Assembly (NCBI GenBank): GCA_964483805.1
Contig: CAZADH010000181.1
Span: 1-12,498 of the forward strand
Reading direction: 5' to 3'
Length of the DNA stretch: 12,498 nt
DNA from: CAZADH01 sp964483805
GTDB lineage: Bacteria > Muiribacteriota > Ozemobacteria > Ozemobacterales > Ozemobacteraceae
Under the pieces are notes generated by a model, which saw only the letters and a list, made by a program, of their open reading frames with translations, searched no databases and was not told the origin of the DNA. A program made the position numbers and the translations under genes. This document shows, piece by piece, positions 9,101 through 12,498 of this stretch. The stretch's first letter is position 1. Every line of letters begins with the position of its first letter.

Positions 9101-9134
9101 CTGGCATGCAGTGGACGAGACGGACGGCAGGCAT
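6126..9134 (-). CDS. Membrane HAMP protein with degenerate SpoIIE/PP2C domain (putative pseudophosphatase, paralogue of the next gene)
   Basis: A protein of 1,002 aa with the same plan as its downstream neighbour: TMs at about 50-70, 343-360, 369-391 and 682-705, a HAMP region at about 703-755, then a SpoIIE/PP2C-like domain (about 765-998). Homology shows in LFDATGRRV (140-148; neighbour LFDGAGRPI) and in ARGVQAQLTP (757-766; neighbour AHGLQSALTP). The catalytic motifs are eroded: GGDYYD is GGLVSSAMY (784-792), GDVSGHG is VEASGGG (807-813), and YSDG is VGDA (934-937). Only SDDLAL (987-992) keeps its Asp pair. The reading frame is intact, so this is probably a functional non-catalytic sensor or regulator rather than a pseudogene. 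The ATG at 9134 is the most upstream possible start, because TAG lies four codons before it, and it has no Shine-Dalgarno. Met10 (9107) is an alternative. The N-tail has cysteines at 31, 36 and 44. First gene of the two-gene operon. Confidence 0.88.
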   Translation of the reverse strand: MPAVRLVHCMPANRAPIGPLRLPSGWAPPRCRHRGCKGPLRASCTGGSRLQFILLLTILVVLPGTLLWLNLQARASAAQRVRTDEAQRDLARALTHLERLATPLSASQELCERVMRAWEWGSDPTPLLRNWPADTVTLYLFDATGRRVMQPGFSRENRVVSERFCDLLLGLRRHNDHELTPRERTLIDGFAGNTAVFRQLAGKAGCLLDLSLYGTDRFGGWFSLRRGRRLGGYLLVWIARDRLPAAALAQRAVKRLQKIAPPGWQFGWMDRNTRELARRPRGWFARGRVPAEWSWLLAHDRLRTRFAYRGRYFAHTDLDNLMRLFAVRRIPSQPARERSGPDLVVRAGVILLILVTAMRCTGRSLAWPVRVKLIAVFGTAGLAAVATLGVVADAYRSERERTLVLEHQQRAMQILNRFTSGFWENNARLGQIYNRWVNRLSQGQRSLAGVLHTWPRLRQRNGPYGGFVTDVDGRHLSLLWQTERSRTAKMRKFLTEFTAQEGREILGLTLGKPPAKRIDNILFAALSDPDYHDRIFHGLFRVFVSSTFGEDNSPYHAIVYNPGDKRPRAYFNLLHETATHECSYLRDLLRRLHRATSLRLVVLPRSPDLALPAVPARLARVEAVTDLHDRLRRARAPCHAIERIGKHRVLLSGLPAGSLPDFDLILITPYAPIADELQRLERAGVGLAALLIVFTLMLGGILGQGLVDPVRELERSVGELSALRPGRPLQIDSGDEFAEIAGGVNAIFTDLKEMQIARGVQAQLTPPAPLRVDDYAADGRVLTGGLVSSAMYEHRALADGRLIVYLVEASGGGIRAGLLLGMVRMALHLDVADAGRSPGDLVRRLIARLGSQLSACRRLSVALVTVVRATGAVHAAGFGGAHVRGTDSAAPASPAPGGFWLDDGIDATVLAGDRLWERQGDTLVLTPGRRLVLVGDAVVEARALTGAALGRDGVLRLAGNDGQTADVNTLDDIFAGLAREQRLGTGSDDLALVTLSRHGGAA

Positions 9135-9140
9135 GCGATG

Positions 9141-9169
9141 ATTCTACCATTCTGGCCGCTTGGGGTCAG
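9141..9169 (-). promoter_or_regulatory. Predicted sigma70-type promoter for the phosphatase operon
   Basis: On the minus strand, CTGACC (9169-9164) lies 17 bp from TAGAAT (9146-9141), matching the -35 and -10 consensus at 4/6 and 5/6 positions. Only six bases separate the -10 from the ATG at 9134, so initiation about seven bases downstream would start the transcript at or next to the start codon. That would give a leaderless mRNA. If translation starts at Met10 (9107) instead, the leader would be about 27 nt. Confidence 0.45.
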
Positions 9170-9241
9170 GTCAATCCCAGATGGGGCACGGGTGGCGTGG
9201 CGGTGTTGTGCGTCGGACGTGCCGACTGTGGTTCATGGTTT

Positions 9242-9250
9242 TGCTATACT
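9242..9250 (+). promoter_or_regulatory. Extended -10 promoter for the secreted hydrolase gene
   Basis: TGCTATACT is a full extended -10 (TGn plus TATACT) in an otherwise GC-rich stretch. I find no good -35 about 17 bp upstream, which extended -10 promoters tolerate. Transcription would begin near 9257, some 25 bases before the ATG at 9283, with the Shine-Dalgarno inside that leader. This also argues against any start codon upstream of 9257. Confidence 0.55.
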
Positions 9251-9268
9251 CCCAGAACCAGGCAGCAC

Positions 9269-9275
9269 AGGAGGT
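9269..9275 (+). promoter_or_regulatory. Ribosome binding site that fixes the hydrolase start
   Basis: AGGAGGT is a near-perfect Shine-Dalgarno, seven bases before the ATG at 9283. It decides the start: the same frame is open back to an ATG at 9160, but only the 9283 start has this site, and it places a clean signal peptide at the N-terminus. Confidence 0.85.
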
Positions 9276-9282
9276 AAGATCG

Positions 9283-10140
9283 ATGTCAGGTGCCCAACGA
9301 AGCCGACGCACGTATTTACCGTATATTTATGTGATTCTGTGTTTCGTGATGGCCGGCGTCGGGTTTGTTGCTCCGGTTGACGCCGCCGACGGCCGACCGG
9401 TCATTGGCTTGCTCACGAAAGTGGCGCCGATACCGGCGAAGCTGGCTCCGTATGTCGCTGCGATCGCGAGCAACGGTGGCGATGTGGTCCCGATTGCGCT
9501 CGGTTCCGATGCGACTCGCCTGGAACTGTGCATCTCTCGTATTGATGGTCTGCTGATTCCGGGTGGCGACGACGTCGACCCGATTCTCTACGGTGAGCGC
9601 AACCACCCGAAACTCGAGACCGTCGACCGCGCTTTCGATGATTTCGAGATGGCCGCCTTCCGGCTTGCCCGCGCCCGGGGGTTGCCCGTGTTGGGGATTT
9701 GTCGCGGCGAGCAGTTGATCAACGTGGTCATGGGCGGTTCGCTGGTGCAGGACCTGCCCAGCCGCGCACAGGATCAGGCGTCGCGCGGCGTCGGCCCGTC
9801 ATGCCGTCCCGGGCCGGCCCGACCGGCCGTGCGTCACCGCATGCAGAAAGGGCAGGGGACCACACACTGGGTAACGCACGCGGTCGGCAGCCGCATCGGC
9901 ATGCTGCTTGGCGCCCGCCGCTTCGAGACGAACTCGTTTCACCATCAGGCCGTGAAGCGACTCGCGCCCGGATTGACGTTGACCGGCTGGTCGGACGACG
10001 GCACCGTCGAGTCTTTTGAAGGGCCGGCCGACGGTCCCTGGTTGCTCGCCGTCCAATGGCACCCTGAGAAGATGCGCCCCGCCACCGATTCGCTGTTTCG
10101 TGCGTTCATCGAGGCGGCGCTTCGGGGCCCGAAACCCTGA
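9283..10140 (+). CDS. Secreted class I glutamine-amidotransferase-like hydrolase (peptidase C26, gamma-glutamyl hydrolase/PuuD-like)
   Basis: A protein of 285 aa. Basic residues (R6, R8, R9) and a hydrophobic stretch (about 13-31) ending PVDA|AD form a Sec-type signal peptide with likely cleavage after Ala34; there is no lipobox. The mature part (about 250 aa) matches peptidase C26 length. Family motifs are present: IPGGDDVDPILYGE (92-105), the nucleophile elbow GICRGEQLINV (138-148, Cys140), NSFHHQAV (217-224) and VQWHPE (257-262) with catalytic His260 and Glu262. Relatives hydrolyse gamma-glutamyl bonds, such as gamma-glutamyl-GABA in PuuD or polyglutamates in gamma-glutamyl hydrolase. The signal peptide would put this enzyme in the periplasm or outside the cell, so the cytoplasmic putrescine role does not transfer directly and the substrate is open. 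The gene stands alone, divergent from the phosphatase operon and convergent with the flavin reductase gene. Confidence 0.9.
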   Translation: MSGAQRSRRTYLPYIYVILCFVMAGVGFVAPVDAADGRPVIGLLTKVAPIPAKLAPYVAAIASNGGDVVPIALGSDATRLELCISRIDGLLIPGGDDVDPILYGERNHPKLETVDRAFDDFEMAAFRLARARGLPVLGICRGEQLINVVMGGSLVQDLPSRAQDQASRGVGPSCRPGPARPAVRHRMQKGQGTTHWVTHAVGSRIGMLLGARRFETNSFHHQAVKRLAPGLTLTGWSDDGTVESFEGPADGPWLLAVQWHPEKMRPATDSLFRAFIEAALRGPKP

Positions 10141-10207
10141 ACGACGAGTCGGACCGGCGCGCGGCACGTGTTGTCGTCGGTCGCCGGGCCGCGTACTCCG
10201 GGGCCAC

Positions 10208-10247
10208 AAAACAAGAGCGCCGGTCGCAGGCAGTGGCGACCGGCGCT
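10208..10247 (-). terminator. Intrinsic terminator of the RND exporter-flavin reductase operon
   Basis: AGCGCCGGTCGC (10216-10227) and GCGACCGGCGCT (10236-10247) form a perfect 12 bp GC-rich stem with an 8-base loop. Reading on the minus strand, the stem is followed by CTTGTTTTGTGG, a T-rich tail, about 20 bases after the flavin reductase stop. On the plus strand the following bases are AACAATG, so it should act mainly on the minus-strand transcript. It sits in the 127 bp convergent gap (10141-10267), where I see no other gene. Confidence 0.85.
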
Positions 10248-10267
10248 AACAATGCAATACGGTGTAT

Positions 10268-11428
10268 TTATTCCTCGGTGTCGCTCGTCTTCTCGCGCGG
10301 GCGCAGGATCTTGCCCTGGCCGTGCTTGCGTACGCTGAACCCGAAGTGACCCAGTTGCGCGCCGAGCGCGTAATAATGCCCGTGCGCAAATGCCAGCAGA
10401 CGCGCCTTCTCGAGAGCAAGGCGGCCCCGTTTGTCGATCAGGCGCGGGTCGACCTGGACAGCGACGATCTCGGCAATGAACATGGTGTGCGAACCCAGTT
10501 CGTGGGTCTGCCGCACCTGGCACTCGAGCACGACCGGGCTCTCGGCCACCACCGGCACCTTGATGGCGCTGGCCGCGGCCGGAGTGACCTCGGCCAGTCG
10601 CCACTTGTCGGTGTCGCGCCCTGATTTGACGCCGCACAGGTCGGTCGCACGCGACAATCGGCGGGTCGTGAGATTGATGGCGAACTCGCCCGTCTCGCGG
10701 ATGATGCCGTGCGAGTGACGCGACGGTTGCACCGAAATGGCGACCAGAGGCGGATGGCTGCAGACCGTGCCGGCCCAGGCCACGGTGATCAGGTTCGGGG
10801 CCTCCCCCGGTCTCTGGCAACTGACGAGCACAACCGGCACCGGCGCCAGCATCGCCGAGGGTTTCCAGATCAGCTTGTCGACCGGCGTGCCGGCAGCAAC
10901 CTCGGCTTCGGTCTCGGCCAGGCGTTCTGCCTCGGGTCCGTAGTCGTCGTCCATGTCGCGGTGTTCGTAGCGCCGCCGGGGCGCGTGCTCGGGTGCGTGA
11001 CGATTGGGGCGGGGGCCACGGTCGCGACCGGCGTGCCGATCGCTCGGGTGCGGACGGCGTTCGCGGCTGGTTGGGCCGCGCTCGTTCGTTCCCCGGGCCG
11101 GGACGGCGCGGTCATTCGGGTCGGGGCTGGGTGTGCCACGGCTCGGGCGTGAGGGCGGTCGCGAACTCTGGGGGCGCGATGCCGGTGGCCGCGAGGTCGG
11201 CGGCCGCGCGCCATCCCGGGGTCGCGGTGGAAAACGGCGTGGCCGCTCGCTTTCGTCATCGCGCGGACGGGAGCGCTGCGGGCGCTCGTCGCGGTCGTTG
11301 CGGGGCGGGCGATCCCGGGTGGGACGCTCGGAACGATCGCTGGTGGCAGGCCCGCGGCGCGGGGTGCCGCGATTCGACGGGGTGCGGGGCGTGGGACGGT
11401 CGGCGTGCTTCGAGCGGTTGGTTTTCAT
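10268..11428 (-). CDS. Flavin reductase-family protein with a long Arg/Pro-rich disordered N-terminal extension
   Basis: A protein of 386 aa. Residues 1-158 are low-complexity, with about 42 Arg and 33 Pro by my count, the rest mostly Asp, Glu, Ser, Thr and Gly, and almost no hydrophobics; this is an intrinsically disordered tail. An acidic bridge (159-182) follows. Residues about 183-370 are a flavin reductase-like FMN-binding split barrel: KPSAMLAPVPVVLVS (189-203), NLITVAWAGTVCSHPP (212-227), ISVQPSRHSHGIIRETGEFA (231-250) and NLTTRR. Family members bind FMN or FAD and reduce it with NAD(P)H, or act as small flavoproteins; the electron acceptor is unknown. The usual family length is about 190 aa, so the tail nearly doubles it. 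The ATG at 11428 overlaps the exporter stop as ATGA and lacks a Shine-Dalgarno, which suggests coupling. Met159 (10954) is an alternative start that would remove the tail, also without a Shine-Dalgarno. Confidence 0.85.
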   Translation of the reverse strand: MKTNRSKHADRPTPRTPSNRGTPRRGPATSDRSERPTRDRPPRNDRDERPQRSRPRDDESERPRRFPPRPRDGARPPTSRPPASRPQSSRPPSRPSRGTPSPDPNDRAVPARGTNERGPTSRERRPHPSDRHAGRDRGPRPNRHAPEHAPRRRYEHRDMDDDYGPEAERLAETEAEVAAGTPVDKLIWKPSAMLAPVPVVLVSCQRPGEAPNLITVAWAGTVCSHPPLVAISVQPSRHSHGIIRETGEFAINLTTRRLSRATDLCGVKSGRDTDKWRLAEVTPAAASAIKVPVVAESPVVLECQVRQTHELGSHTMFIAEIVAVQVDPRLIDKRGRLALEKARLLAFAHGHYYALGAQLGHFGFSVRKHGQGKILRPREKTSDTEE

Positions 11429-12498
11429 GGCGTCATGGTAACAGATTTGTCGCCATCGCGTGACACGCTCGTCGGCCCCCACAACGCCATGCCGGTCGGC
11501 ACGAACAGAAGATCGTAGAGCAGGGCCATCGCCACGCTGAAACTCACCAGAACGCCGACGAGGTACTGGCCCTCGAACTCCGAACCCAACAGCACGAGGA
11601 AGCCGACAAACAGGGAAGCTGAAGACTGGACCATGCCGCCGCCGGCGCGGCAGAGGGCGCGGATGACGATGGCGGCGCGCGACCGGCGGCCGTCGCAATG
11701 ACGCCAATACTCTTTCATGAAATAGATTGTATTGTCGACGGCGAGGCCCAGCGCGATGCCGAAGATCATCACCGTCGATGGCTTGAACGGAATCTCGCAT
11801 GCCCCCATGAGACCAAGCACGGCAACGATGGGAATGAGATTGCCGAGGAACCCGATCGTCATCGCTGCGGCATGGCGAAACGAGAAGGCGAGCACGAGCA
11901 CGGTGACCGCGATGACGATGCCGAATCCCCACGCCAGGTCGCCGAGGAAGTGGCGGTAGGCCTCCTGTATCATCACCGTCGTGCCGGTCAGACGCACGGT
12001 GGCCGACGCAGGCGCCAGTGTCTCGAGATAGGCGCGGGTGCGATCGATGAACGCCGCGGCCCGTCGGTTCTCCAGATCGTGGATACGAAACTGCACCTGG
12101 AGCGTCGACAGATCGCGGGCGACCAGGCGCACCCCCAGGTCGATGCGCCCCGACAACAAGAAGAGGCGCACGATCTCGGCGAGTGTGGCGTTGTCGGGTA
12201 TCTGCCGTGCGTGCTCCGGCCGGTCGAGCAATATCGCGTAAACACGTGCGACCAGATCGGACGGACTGTCGACCTTGCCGACCTCCGGTTGTTGGCGCAG
12301 CCAGGCCGAGACGCTCGCCGCCGTCTCGAGATACCGGCGGCGGACCACGACCTCGTCACCGTCGGCGCGGATCGACACGGCCATCGGCAGCAGGCCACGA
12401 CACACCTGTTCGGCGGTGCGGATCGTCTGCATCAACTCGCAGTCGGGGCGGAAATCGTCGAACACGAATGCGCGCACCTCGACCCGCAGGGCATACCA
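11425..12498 (-). CDS. RND/MMPL-superfamily exporter, C-terminal part (5'-partial, runs off the right edge)
   Basis: 357 residues are visible and the frame stays open to the window end, so the GTG near 12477 is not the start; roughly 400-500 N-terminal residues should lie outside. The visible part begins in a large periplasmic loop (to about residue 185). Five TM segments follow (about 188-207, 210-232, 240-261, 290-305 and 312-335), which corresponds to TM8-TM12 of the 12-TM fold. The stretch PSTVMIFGIALGLAVDNTIY at the third visible TM matches the signature seen in COG1033-type RND exporters, including an in-membrane Asp expected to serve proton coupling. It is an inner-membrane, proton-driven exporter of lipidic or hydrophobic substrates by family analogy; the substrate is not readable from the sequence. 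The gene ends in an ATGA overlap with the flavin reductase gene, so the two form an operon. Confidence 0.88.
   Translation of the reverse strand, partial: WYALRVEVRAFVFDDFRPDCELMQTIRTAEQVCRGLLPMAVSIRADGDEVVVRRRYLETAASVSAWLRQQPEVGKVDSPSDLVARVYAILLDRPEHARQIPDNATLAEIVRLFLLSGRIDLGVRLVARDLSTLQVQFRIHDLENRRAAAFIDRTRAYLETLAPASATVRLTGTTVMIQEAYRHFLGDLAWGFGIVIAVTVLVLAFSFRHAAAMTIGFLGNLIPIVAVLGLMGACEIPFKPSTVMIFGIALGLAVDNTIYFMKEYWRHCDGRRSRAAIVIRALCRAGGGMVQSSASLFVGFLVLLGSEFEGQYLVGVLVSFSVAMALLYDLLFVPTGMALWGPTSVSRDGDKSVTMTP

Noticed and set aside
6126..9134. Treating the degenerate phosphatase as a pseudogene
   Set aside because: The frame is uninterrupted for 1,002 codons, TM and HAMP features are intact, and it is the first gene of a coupled operon. 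Loss is confined to catalytic motifs, which fits a regulatory pseudoenzyme better.
9169..9174. TTGACC as the -35 for the phosphatase operon
   Set aside because: It is a better match to the -35 consensus than CTGACC, but lies 22 bp from TAGAAT, which is too far for a standard sigma70 promoter.
9160..9282. Longer N-terminus for the secreted hydrolase starting at the ATG at 9160
   Set aside because: The extended -10 lies at 9242-9250 and the Shine-Dalgarno at 9269-9275, both inside that extension, and the extra 41 residues would bury the signal peptide.
7914..9380. 488-codon open frame on the plus strand running through the divergent promoter region
   Set aside because: It crosses two predicted promoters and overlaps the start of the secreted hydrolase in another frame; its Gln/Arg/His-rich translation has no domain. 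It is a shadow of the pseudophosphatase gene.
11004..11463. Plus-strand open frames opposite the Arg/Pro-rich tail
   Set aside because: The codons for Arg and Pro make the opposite strand open in several frames. These show only Arg/Gly/Ser composition, and the minus-strand frame continues into a recognisable enzyme domain.
11429..11932. 168-residue upstream extension of the flavin reductase gene
   Set aside because: It overlaps the exporter's membrane-domain coding sequence on the same strand in another frame, its Arg/His-rich translation is typical of frame-shifted GC-rich DNA, and the ATGA junction gives a natural start at 11428.
1..12498. Mobile elements, CRISPR arrays, tRNA or rRNA genes, defence or biosynthetic cassettes
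   Set aside because: I found no spaced direct-repeat array, transposase or integrase motif, terminal inverted repeats or tRNA-like cloverleaf. All six genes belong to recognisable chaperone, signalling, hydrolase, redox or transport families.

Overview
The window is GC-rich (roughly two-thirds G+C by eye) and densely coding. It has six protein genes and no rRNA, tRNA, CRISPR array, transposase or integrase that I can see. The RND-type exporter, the secreted hydrolase with a Sec signal peptide and the large membrane-anchored phosphatases point to a Gram-negative bacterium. The Hsp70/DNA-K-related fusion at the left edge is a type I associate with proteobacteria. I cannot place the organism further.

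Layout. Bases 1-3012 (+) hold the 3'-complete part of an Hsp70-family ATPase fused to a DNA-K-related C-terminal domain; its first codons lie before the window. It converges across 66 bp on a two-gene minus-strand operon (9134 to 3079). Both operon proteins are about 1,000 aa with the same plan: TM, large extracytoplasmic region, two TMs, second large extracytoplasmic region, TM, HAMP, SpoIIE/PP2C-type phosphatase domain. The downstream protein keeps the metal-binding aspartates. The upstream one has lost most of them and looks like a pseudophosphatase. The two reading frames overlap by four bases (ATGA).

A 148 bp divergent intergenic region (9135-9282) carries a promoter for each direction. 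To its right, 9283-10140 (+) encodes a secreted class I glutamine-amidotransferase-like (peptidase C26) hydrolase. It converges on a second minus-strand operon, whose end is marked by a strong intrinsic terminator (about 10208-10247). That operon contains the C-terminal part of an RND/MMPL exporter (running off the right edge), again joined by an ATGA overlap to a flavin reductase with an unusual ~158-residue Arg/Pro-rich disordered N-terminal extension.

How the genes may work together. The phosphatase pair is best read as a membrane sensor unit. The catalytic member would dephosphorylate a cytoplasmic partner such as a STAS anti-sigma-factor antagonist, and the degenerate member would modulate it or sense a second signal. 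No STAS protein, anti-sigma kinase or sigma factor is encoded in the window, so the target must be elsewhere. The most unusual items are this active/degenerate phosphatase tandem and the disordered-tail flavin reductase. I see no defence island or mobile element.
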